From assembly GCA_019914945.1 (NCBI GenBank), contig CM034101.1, positions 5,653,188 through 5,717,187 on the forward strand: a stretch of 64,000 nucleotides of DNA. Direction: 5' to 3'. A program made the position numbers and the translations under genes. Positions 10,005 to 19,295 of the stretch are shown here, one piece after another (within the stretch, counting starts at the first letter, position 1; every line of letters begins with the position of its first letter). This DNA is from Typha latifolia. Its lineage: Eukaryota > Streptophyta > Magnoliopsida > Poales > Typhaceae. The notes under the pieces were generated by a model that was not told the DNA's origin, did not search any database, and saw only the letters and a list, made by a program, of their open reading frames with translations.

Positions 10005-11979
10005 GGATTGTGATGCCCTATCTCTAGGGAGGTTGAAGAAGCATTATTGAAGGAGACTTCTTGAGGCTACATCGGTTCTTCAACTAACAAGGTTCCACTC
10101 ATCATTAAAAAGTTAATCTTTCGTCTTAAGGGTTATCTAGACGAAAGATCAATCTCGAGGGTTACTGAGGTTAGACTTCAATCACAAGAAGCAGTGAATC
10201 GTGGGTTCTAGCGAGCAAGACTGAGAAGAACAAAGTCGTTTGGATCAACGGGTTATTTTGTGAGTCAGTCTTGTAACTACTACTATTCTAGTGATTGGTT
10301 TTGATCCGAGTTTGGATCCGTGGTTTTTTTCCGTTTGGGTTTTTCCACGTTAAAATCTTGGCGTTCATCTCTGCTTTCGTTCCTAATATTTCTACGGACT
10401 TTTACTTAAGCGAATGAGTGATAGCATTGCCTAGTATTTAGATACATACTTGTGTCTAGGGGTTTTTCACATCTGATTAGGTTGATCTGGGATATGAGCA
10501 CATTAGTGATATATAGAGATGATGAGAGATGATTATACTATTATAATGTTATGTCCAGTTGATCTATAGCATGAGTATGCATGTAATTGATTAGCATGGG
10601 TATGCATGTGTTGACTACATGGAGACTATATTGCATTATTTTTCTCTTAATTCCTATTCCACCTAAATTCCTATTATGCATTAACTTATTATTATACTGA
10701 ATATATGCATACAATCTGTCATTTAGAAGAAAAACATGAAATGTGATTGATAGGATAGTTGATAGAAAGTGTGAGAATACCCGAGTGGGCGTGAGAGTTA
10801 GGATGCACTTGGTAGATGATTGATCGCTCAACATAGTCGCGATCCTGTTGGCCTTACGTCTGAGGTTGTTAGTCTGTGTGCGCAACAGATATTCAAACAC
10901 ATGCCGTTCGCCAGGGCATATGTGGTGAGTTATCCTCACGAGGTTTCTATTAGCTAGAAGGGTGTCCGGTCTGGATGGATGTTGATACTCTTAACGGATG
11001 GCAGGGTATGATTATATTTGAAATACTCATTATGGATGGCAGAGTATGCTCTGAGCCTTCGGGCATGATGTTGAGACCGGGTACCGGGTGTTGACTATGC
11101 ATAGTGGTCTAGTATGATGATGACATATAGAGATAATATTGATGACTGAGATGTTGAGAACTACATATGATTTTATTCTCATATGAATACCTGATTATCA
11201 AATGGTCAATTTATATCTTATATGGTTGCATTTGATATCATAGCATGGTCATAGACGGCATGCATTATGTGTCATATTTGAGAGAGATGATGATACTATG
11301 ATATGGAGATTTGTTTACTTATTGTCGAGGATTATATGCTTTTATCAGTTATGACATGTTATCTATATTTTAATTATATATTATTGAGGTTACATTCATA
11401 CTCTCATTCATAATATGATGCTCTTTTTGATTCATATTATTCAATAATGATTTACTCTTTGTTTGGCTTCACTGATTCGGGGTAAGGTCTATTCACTGAG
11501 CTTTTAGCTCATGACTCTCTTTGTTTTCTCGTTTTCAAAAACTCAAGTGAATGAGTGGAGCAGGATACTCCCTTAGAGATCTTGCCAATAGGTGAAGAGT
11601 AGTGTGTGGTTAGTGTTATGCGCTAGATGTGTTATCTTATTTGATGTATTATTGGACATCCTCCAAAGTGTGTCTTTATCCTTATCTTATATTCTAGCAG
11701 GTGACTTTGTACTTATATAATTATGTATATACCACCATTGTGTATATGTTGTGATGAAAAGCTCTTGATGATGTGTTGTGGCCTGTGTGGGGCCCAAGTA
11801 GGGTTATCCGTGTACCGTTGACAGTTAGACTTGTGTTATTCTTAGTTTAGATGTTGTAGATAAATTTATGATGTTGATACAAGTTTATTTGATTGTTAGT
11901 AACTAACTAAATAGTCAGGTGCCACGCACGTGCCATGTGGGCTCATGCCATGCACGTGTTTAGGGTTGTGGGTGTTACA

Positions 11980-11984
11980 CACCT
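11980..11984. repeat. Target-site duplication CACCT, right copy
   Basis: Pairs with 5874-5878; see the element 5879-11979. Confidence 0.75.
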
Positions 11985-12850
11985 CCCTTTTTGGTGCTCT
12001 TCGACGAGCTCAGGAACCCTGCAAGGTGGAGATGTTTTGGCTTGAGGAGTTCCATGAGCTTAGCATGGATGTGAGGAGGGTAATCTCTCCTAATCTGGGA
12101 TTTCAAGTGCTCCACGGTGTAGGCATTCTGTCAGCTCATGCCCTATTCTTTTGTAGAAGACACAGTGTTGCGGCATTCTCTCTTACTGCACTAAAATCTC
12201 TTTTGTGTCGCACTGAGGAGGGTGACCGAGATGGATTCTATGAAGGGTTTGATGATATCCACCCTTATCCTTGATCTGATAAACCTCTTCCATCTTGTCC
12301 CATCCAGAGCATCCCCTTGGATAGGTGAGTCGACTTTTGATGCCAACTATTAGGCTATTGATGATGAGAGGTACTCTAAAGGCAAGCCATAGAATTGCAC
12401 CTTGGAGTCTCATCGATTAAAGCACCAGCAGTTCGTCGGAGTATCCAGGGTGAAGACGTTGAGTACAAAGAGGTCTCTACTGTAGGACCATGGTGAGCCC
12501 AGCCATGTTCTTCATTTGTCTTCTTCCTTCTCAAAACACTAACAGAAATATGTTTTTGCCTGCTTCTATGAACTCCATCGAGTTGGATAGGTTCTAGGCC
12601 TTAGAAAGCGATGTCTTAAGTCTATTACTGTTGACCAGTCGGACGCTTATTAGCTTCTCCACTAGGCATAGCTCAGGTTTGCGCTTGGGAATGGTGTTCT
12701 CTTCTTCTAGAGAAAAAAATTCCTCCATTTTCCCATCTAAGAGGAGGGCGGCTAACTTTCTCAAGAGCTCCTCATCAGACAGGGCCATAGAGAGGGAAAA
12801 TAGTGTCCCGGGATGGGGCTTTTGGCAAGTAGGGAGGAGGGGCTATTGTC
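11980..12850 (-). mobile_element. L1-type LINE fragment: ORF1 (DUF4283 and zinc-knuckle region)
   Basis: Minus strand 12788-12594 begins with an acidic leader and the block PELCLVEKLIS, the usual start of the DUF4283 domain in plant L1 ORF1. Further along are ERMPQHC and RIGHELTEC (about 12150-12090), a decayed CCHC knuckle. Several stops and frameshifts. It should join 5878-4268 once the 6.1-kb insertion is removed; reading across that join is supported by the shared CACCT duplication. Confidence 0.7.
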
Positions 12851-13379
12851 TTGGTAAGGAGTAGAGGTGGGAGTGGGGAAAGTAACAAATGTAGGGAAGG
12901 AGAATCAGCGAAGAGGGAAGAGGTATTAGAGTGGAGGGAAGATTAGGTAGAAGGGGAAGGAGCGTGGGCTCCAGGAAGAACCAGGAATCAATCATTTTGA
13001 GAAAGCTTCTAGTGAAACAACCACCAAAGGAAGAAGTAAATATGAAAGATATAGAAAGAGTAACAAACTATATTACAATAATCCAACACAACATAAATTT
13101 AGAACAAGGGATTCAGATATAAATATTATATGTCGAAAAAGTATGAATGAACATTGACTTACCAATTCACATGCGTGTGACTTACCTATTTTTATAAAAT
13201 TATAAAATATCCCCTCATCAACAAAAGTCTTAGAAGTGTCCTTCCTCAGCTCTGCTCTCCTGGTGAGCATCTAACTCTTCTTCTCTCTTCTCTCTGCTTG
13301 AGAGCTCCCTTTACTTTCCCACCCACTGTGCTTTTGTTTCTCATCTCCTCTTCCCTCCTCTCTTTGATTGTTGCTACCA
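12851..13379. other. No gene recognised
   Basis: A purine-rich stretch (12850-12970), probably the L1 5' leader seen in reverse, then AT-rich DNA and a CT-rich tract. Nothing supports a gene. Confidence 0.5.
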
Positions 13380-14229
13380 ACGAAGACCTTGTTAGGAAGT
13401 TCTCTTAGCTCCCTAGTGCAAATAGCATGGAAAATGACAAATAGAGGATCTGATTGGGAGCCCCTTGGCCCTACAACTGAGAATTTTTGCCATGAGCCAT
13501 TTCCAGCCCAATGTGCCCCTTGAATCCTTAGACTTCTCCAACTGTGACTTTTGGTTTTACTTTCATGACCTTCTCTTGGAATACCTCTGTTACTCTACTA
13601 TTCTAAAGATGGCAATAAAGGTGGCCAGTGATTTTTGAAGCTCTCAATGCCACCAAATGGATGCGCTACATTTGTGTTGGTGTGAAGATCGAAACTTTCA
13701 AACCTCTATCAAGCATCCTCTCTATCTCGCTCATTAGTGGAGTAAATGAAAATATCTCTATTAGGTTGTATTGCCCTTTTTGTGTGCGAGTGAGCCACGA
13801 GATCTCAGACTATTTGAAGATTACTTTGGAGGAGAAAGCCAAGCTGAGTTCCAGCCTCTCCTTCATGACCAGCTCATCTGTCTTTTGAACCTAAGTTCCC
13901 CAACCTAGGAAACTCCCCTTCCTCTCTATATTCCTCCTCCATGAACGGAGATACTGGTCGACTCCCTCGTCGGCTAGCCTTGGCTTCGTCGATGAATGAG
14001 TTCACTAAAGCATGGAATGTATCAGTCCAAGATGATATGTTCCCTTGAAGCCCTCACGTCACTTCAACCCAAGTAGACATGTCAAGCCATGGTGACTCCC
14101 TTATCTGCCCACAATGACATGTCACTAGGCTATAAAGGCCTCACTGCTTCATTAAATGCCATCATAATATGTGTTGCCTCACTCTCAATCATGCATTTTG
14201 GTGCTCGATCCTTGAAATTTAGGTCCAAC
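13380..14229 (+). mobile_element. Second L1-type LINE, plus strand: ORF1 part
   Basis: Plus-strand frames give DFWFYFHDLLLEYLCYST, ATKWMRYICVGVKIETFKPL and a decayed knuckle region ending CVRVSHEISDYLK (about 13530-13840), which follow the usual L1 ORF1 order: DUF4283, then the KWMRYIRVRVKI-like block, then CCHC. The knuckle cysteines are mostly lost. The fragment appears to continue at 15266 after an hAT-like insertion. Confidence 0.68.
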
Positions 14230-15265
14230 TAGGGGTGTAAACGAGCCAAACTTGAGGGAGTTGGGCCTAGCTCAACTTGGCTTGATTACTGGAGATTTTT
14301 AGCTCAAGCTTGATTCAAACTAGAAAAGCTTAGTTCTGTTTAGTTCTTCTTTAGCTCAATGAGGCTTGAGCTCGACTTGACAGTTCGATAGGAGAGCAGA
14401 AGAGGTAAATAGGGCATCAATGATAAATTCCCCTTTGTTGGCATATCCATCCTCATTCGCTCATCTAATATCGCTTTCCTAAATCGAGACCAAGACATCA
14501 ACCTTTCACAACAAGGGAAAAAGATTATCTTGCTCTAACTCTTGCTCCAATATACTCAATTTCTTCTCAGGGAACACTTCGGCCTTATTTGATTTAAGGC
14601 TAAGCCTCGATCTTGATTAGTTGGTCTCATTTCTTAGTCTTAATTTTTTAGAGAGTGAACATAATTAAATATAAAAAAAGATAAAAAGATGATTAGTTAC
14701 TAAACCAGGTTAGGGGGGATCCCTGAACTCAAAGCAAACAAGGCCATCCAGTTGTTAATTCTTAAAAGTATTTTACTAAATAAAAAAGGATCCTAAAAAA
14801 TACAAACTAATCCAAAGGGAAAATAAAAAAAATCAAACAAAAAGAAAGAAATAAGGCATGGACTAGAGTCAAACGCATGAGGATCTTACTCCGAGAACAA
14901 ATCCGGCATCTCGTCGTAGATCTTATTCACTCCTCCATTCGGACAAACCCACTACCGTGTTTTGACAAAGAATGAGGCGGAAGAGGTGGGGCAACGCCAA
15001 AACCCTAAAGAGAGAATAGAGAGGGAGATGAGGCTGAAGGGAATTGGAGAGAGAAAGGTTTTAGAAGAGAGAGGGGTTATGGTAGGGGGATGAAGATGAC
15101 GCCATCAAAATTAGGTTAAAGGTGAGGCAGCTTTCACATATATATATAGCTACAGTATTGAGTCGAGCTCAAGCGAGCTAGCTCCAGCTTGACTCGGCTC
15201 ATTTAGAGCTCCAATGAGTCGAGCCCGCGAGCCTCTTGAACCCATAGGCTTTTTTGACTGCCCTA
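14230..15265. mobile_element. Non-autonomous hAT-like element, GAGCTCAAGC-rich family
   Basis: Opens TAGGGGTGTAAACGAGCC and closes TTTTTTGACTGCCCTA, the terminal style of plant hAT relatives. Subterminal regions are rich in AGCTC/GAGCTT repeats in both orientations. An 8-bp target duplication is not evident. It splits the plus-strand L1. Related sequence occurs at 26728-27760 and about 57580-57893. A smaller MITE sits inside it (14581-14745). Confidence 0.6.
14581..14745. repeat. Small MITE, GGCCTTRTTTG family, copy 1
   Basis: Inverted ends GGCCTTATTTGATTT and AAGCAAACAAGGCC enclose a shared core (CTTGATTAGTTGGTCTCA, TTAGTCTTAATTTTTT, GGGATCCCTGAAC). The same core is present at about 46025-46112 and 62990-63150. 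Confidence 0.65.
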
Positions 15266-16193
15266 CTTGTAGCTCTCAACAACTCATTCCCAAGTAGCTC
15301 TCTAGGCTTTGTGGATGTCCTAATCAAACTTATTGAATCCATCTCTCAAATTGGGGTCTCGAAGAATCCCTCTCTCTCTCTTCAAACCTATTAACTCTAA
15401 CTAACCAATTCTTCTAGAGTTGATAGGTTCCTTGTGACCATGGATGTCATGAGATCGACTACAATCCCAAATAATTATTATGGAGAAAATTATTTAGCAA
15501 TTTTATAGTTTGACTTAATAGCTCTACTTATTTGATAACTCAATGGTGCAGTTGGCTTAGAAGAGCAGCTCAATAATATGATAGTTTAGAGCAGGTCTGG
15601 GTAGTGTTTAGTTATGAGCAATAGTTCGATGATGCACATGACTTGAAGCCTAGACTAGCAGCTCACTATATTAACTAAAGCTTGGTGGAGCCTAAATGCA
15701 TTTGTATCTAAAGATGGTTGGTCTTTTATCTAGCCCATATCTAACCTTCGAGCTATTGGATGATCAGAAGAAATGAAAAATTATTAGCTCTGCCCCTCCT
15801 ACCCTACCTGTCCTAACTAACCAGTCTGTCAACCACCTTGAAGAGGGCCCCACCCCCATCCCAAGCAACCTTTGTCATGCATGCTACATTATCCCTAGCA
15901 CCTGACCAAATGAAAACCACTCCTTACTAAACCCTCTCGCCTTTAACCTCTCTCCTAAATAAACTCACTCTCAACCCAATACAACAAAAAGTCTCAAGCT
16001 CCCCATCTCTGGCCAAAGCAACAATGAGGAATTGCTGTGAAACTAATCATGAAAACTCTTTGTTGGAATTATCAAGGGTGTGGAGGTCGTACAACAATCT
16101 AGAACTTCGTCAATCTCCTTCGTAGCCCATAGGTAAATCTTGCATTTCTATCAAATATGAAGTACAACTCAAACAAAGCTTCCTCAATCATCT
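15266..16193 (+). mobile_element. Second L1-type LINE continued: ORF1 tail and ORF2 start
   Basis: ATG at 16049 opens a frame with MKTLCWNYQGCGGRTT, the typical N-terminus of the plant L1 ORF2 endonuclease, followed by a stop and decayed FVNLLRSP...FLSN sequence. It ends abruptly where the copia LTR starts at 16194. The preceding part is poorly conserved and shows stops in all frames. The endonuclease normally nicks target DNA; this copy is dead. Confidence 0.68.
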
Positions 16194-17061
16194 TGTTAGG
16201 TTTATAGGGTTGGCAAATATGTACAAAATATTCTAAGTATTTTTATATATGTATATAAGCACATATACAAGTGTTGGTAAGATTTGGTTTGAAGATTTTT
16301 AAACAAATAGGTCATGTTATTCAAACACACCCTGATAGTCGTTTGAAGTTATTGATGCATTCAATCGTCCGAACACACGGTGGTAGTCATTTGAAGCCGT
16401 TCAAAGATATATAGGCATTGTTTTGGCAGCCCAACGCACCTTGATAGCCATTTGAAGTTGTTTGAACGTATAGAAACTCAAGCCAGGCCGTTCAAACATG
16501 GGCAATTTTGTGTTAAGACAAGGTCGCAAATCTTGTGAAATTTGGGAATCTATGAGATCTAATTTGACTAGGAGTTGGACTTATCTTCATAAGGTATATA
16601 AGGGTTATGATACTATAACCCTAAGAGAGATTGGTTATTGTTTTGAGAAGACTTTTTCGAAGGAATATTGATATTCATTGATGGAGATTTTGATCATCTT
16701 CTACACACGAATGTCTTAAAGGTCACTAAGGTGGAAGATCAATCTTGAGGAAAATAGAGATTGTAAATCAATTATGAAAAGTAGTGAATCGCGAGGTCTA
16801 GCGATCAAGGCTGTGTTTAATAAAGTCTTGCAGATCAACGAGTTGTTTGTAAGTCAGTCTTGTGAACTGCTATAGTTTATTAATGATTAGTTTGATCTGC
16901 GTTTAGATCTATAATTATTTTTTGCTTGTTTGGTGTTTTTTCACGTAAAACTCTTAATGTTCATCTTTGCTTGATTTGTTAATTATTATTCGCATTATTC
17001 GATATTTTTATTTACTTAAGCAAAGGGTTGAAAATTATACCTAATATATATATATATTTCA
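16194..17061 (+). repeat. Ty1/copia 5' LTR
   Basis: 868 bp from TGTTAGG to ATTTCA, homologous along its length to 9442-10469. TATA box at 16595-16602. The U3 region (about 16318-16500) has decayed palindromes such as CGTTTGAAG, TGTTTGAACG and CGTTCAAACA, where the CpGs of GCGTTCGAACGC have mostly become TpG or CpA. Confidence 0.8.
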
Positions 17062-17081
17062 ATTAGTATCAAAGTAGGGTC
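17062..17081 (+). other. Primer-binding site of the copia element
   Basis: ATTAGTATCAAAGTAGGGTC directly after the LTR, close to TTGGTATCAGAGCAGG, the initiator-methionine tRNA site of plant copia elements. Confidence 0.75.
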
Positions 17082-17109
17082 TCTTCTCTTAGAGAGAGAT
17101 CTGCTAGAT

Positions 17110-17339
17110 ATGAATTTTCATAAAGATGGACAATCCTTAATTAGACCTTCAATTCTTGATGGAGCGAATTATGACTATTGGAAGGCTAGGACGGGAAATT
17201 TATATAATCAATAGATAAATGTGTTTGGTTTGCTGTAGTAAATGGTTGGAGTGCACCTACTCACTTTTTAGACAACAAGATTAGTGAAAGACCAGTTAAG
17301 TCTTGGAACAAATTAGATTATGAGAGTTTGTTGAAATAG
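17110..17339 (+). pseudogene. Copia gag fragment, frameshifted
   Basis: ATG 17110 gives LIRPSILDGANYDYWKART, the conserved start of copia Gag (DGxNYxYWKxR), to a TAG after YNQ. In the next frame SIDKCVWFAVVNGWSAPTHF and KSWNKLDYESLLK continue the same domain to TAG at 17337. One frameshift with loss of some codons, then truncation. Confidence 0.8.
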
Positions 17340-17443
17340 CAATACTTTAAATACTATTTTTAGTTGTGTTTCATCGGATATATTCTAACGAATATATACA
17401 GAGATCGCTAGCGAGGTGGAAGCTTGGAGACGAAGATCATTTG

Positions 17444-17953
17444 TCAGAGCCCTTTCTTTATTGAATTTTTGTTTGCCCAATTGAGATAGCGTGGCTCTTG
17501 CGATGAATGCGTAGGACTCAGGTGGAGAAACTTCAGTTTCAGTATCTCGAATAATTTTTGTGGTGGACTCAGGTGGAGAAACTTCAGGCCTGCTGGGTTG
17601 CGAGGCCCGGAGAGGATGAGTTTACCTACAAGGCAAAGGGTAGTGTTCCCCTCCTCCAGCGTGAAGGCCTCCTCCATGGTATCCCATGAGAAGGACGGAG
17701 AATTTTTTGTGCAGTTCATCCTCAGGTGTGGCCATGACCGAGGGGGTGAAGAGCTGACGCTTTCCCTTGGGTGAGGCAGGTAGAGGATAGGTGGAGCGAA
17801 ATGAGGGAACCAGGACGTAAGGAGGAGTAGGCGGTAGTAGAGGGAAAGGAGGAGATGGGGAGGTGAAGGCAAGAAAGGTAGACGAGATGTTAAAGCGGAG
17901 GAACTAAGGATCAAGGGAAGATATTTCAGAGGAGAGATAGTGGAAGCTCTCAT
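17444..17953 (-). pseudogene. L1-type LINE ORF1 start fragment
   Basis: A minus-strand open frame with a pyrimidine-encoded, Ser/Leu/Pro-rich leader, then EEAFTLEEGNTTLCLVGKLIL, which matches the start of L1 DUF4283 proteins (acidic linker and CLVGKLL). It is related to 12788-12594. A local duplication of LKFLHLSP is seen near 17490-17590. Only the 5' end of the LINE is present. Confidence 0.6.
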
Positions 17954-19295
17954 GAAGAGAGCAGGACAAGGTAGAAACTATATTTGACCGTGGTTGTTGG
18001 TTGACCAAAAAAGTAATTGAAAAAAATTAAACAGCTAATAGCTAAATGTGAAAATATTACTATTAATCATGGGTCTGACATAGAGTTTCTGATATCCTCT
18101 ACGGGCACTACCATAACTACCCTAACTTCTGTAAAAATTCTATACTTTTGATGTTTCTGACGGCTATTAGAAGTGTAGTTAGCTATTAGAGTCTTGGGTA
18201 GAGCCTAATTCTTTTTTATATATTGTTGACAATATGTCCAATATACTAAAAACCTAAAACCTCCCTCTTTTCCTAGTTTTTTTACTGAGCCAGGAGCATT
18301 TGTGTCAGCTTCTCTAACTAGATTATCTAATTTTATAATTTTGGCTAATATATATAATTTAGATATTCAATTTTTTTTTTACTAGTAGTCCTTATCAAGT
18401 TCCTCATTGATACTGTTAAATAATTTTTATTTTTATAGTTCTCCCATTAATTGCTTAAAACTTGTGCTATGGAAGCATCATCATTGTATTAGAGTGAGAA
18501 AAGAATTTTTGATCAGATATAAAGACTAGACATTTACACGGGTTTGAGCTGAGCAAAAATAAATTCAGATCATGCAGAGTTTTTTTTTTATGTAGATTGA
18601 TCAAATGCATGCTAACGTATTATTCGTATGCATTTAACTGTTTTGATCATACTCAGTTATATTTTACAGTCAATATATTTTCTTTCAAGCATAATCGAAA
18701 TCAAATACATATAATTAATACATTAATGCTCGTTTAATTAGCTATGGGCTAATCCACATGAATCTGCTCAAACTGAAACCACGCTCATAAGAATATAAAC
18801 TAAGCTGTGTTTGTGTTTCTGCTGTTAATCTTACAATGCTGTAAGTATATGCGTGTTACATGTAGGTTGACAAATATATTTGGCTTTGAGTTGATGTGTA
18901 CTAAACTGGGGAGATTGTACTTGAGTTGATGTGTGAGGCTTAATTATTATATAATCAAGATTATTAAAGTATGTTATCGTCATATAGTGCACAAAGCAAT
19001 TTCCCTGGGAGCATTCTTCCTAGACTTACGGTTTACAAATATTCTCCCACCCAGACAAAGTCACAAAACAAATAAAATACTTCAGCAAATCCTTTTTTTT
19101 AATCTTAAATTGTTATCCGACGTGGCAGGATAGAAAGGTAAACTCCAAATTGCCATCAAGTTTTCCAATAATTACAACGCTACAACTTCACCCTAGGACA
19201 TCATTTTCCCATCATTGGAGCAAACACCGCCTGACCACAGCCGCGTAAAAGTGTACAAGAAAGGCCTGACGACCGAACTGGATTCGAGCATCACC
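17954..19295. other. Upstream region of HPR3-A, no gene recognised
   Basis: AT-rich DNA with small repeats near 18070-18240. The last 100 bp before the ATG at 19296 are the probable 5' leader. No clear TATA box chosen. Confidence 0.45.

Larger units (their letters stand above)
7451..10469 (+). mobile_element. Copia-LTR-bearing, PF20167-type non-autonomous element, degenerate
   Basis: The right end is clear: a purine tract at 9430-9440 followed by a TG...CA LTR (9442-10469). Upstream is a degenerate reading frame (8056-9084) like the 'putative plant transposon protein' family, with a leader at about 7500-8055 that carries palindrome repeats and a TATA-like box. No matching 5' LTR is present. 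CATCT occurs at 7446-7450 and again at 10470-10474, a candidate 5-bp target duplication that would place the left end at 7451, although 7451 does not start with TG. No reverse transcriptase or integrase is seen, so it could only have moved in trans. Confidence 0.55.
9442..10469 (+). repeat. Ty1/copia-type 3' LTR
   Basis: 1028 bp from TGTTAGG to TTTTTCA. It is homologous to the LTR at 16194-17061: both start TGTTAGG, share a GTACAAAATATTCTAA block near the start and CACGT(T)AAAA plus ACTTAAGC blocks near the end, and have a TATATAAGG box in the middle. The U3 part contains a 53-bp tandem array and further GCGTTCGAACGC copies (cores 9844, 9864, 9915). Confidence 0.82.
5879..11979. mobile_element. 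Inserted LTR-type element (probable solo LTR), itself interrupted
   Basis: The segment begins TGTAATAACCC and ends GGGTGTTACA, near-inverted ends of the TGTAACACCC type known from long Ty3/gypsy (Tekay/Del-like) LTRs. It is flanked by the 5-bp direct repeat CACCT, and L1 sequence lies on both sides (4268-5878 and 11980-12850). I see no internal gag-pol of its own and no second LTR, so a solo LTR of about 3.1 kb (5879 to about 7450, plus 10470-11979) carrying a later 3.0-kb insertion is the simplest reading. Orientation and family are inferred, not proven. It also carries a TC microsatellite and a pyrimidine-rich tract. Confidence 0.65.
16194..17339 (+). mobile_element. Ty1/copia element, 5' portion only
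   Basis: 5' LTR 16194-17061, primer site from 17062, and a broken gag to 17339. The rest of the element (protease, integrase, RT, 3' LTR) is absent; after 17340 the sequence is unrelated and then L1. Confidence 0.8.

Noticed and set aside
19215..19295. Upstream extension of HPR3-A
   Set aside because: The frame is open but begins at TTG with no ATG; the ATG at 19296 is in good context and gives the usual family length.
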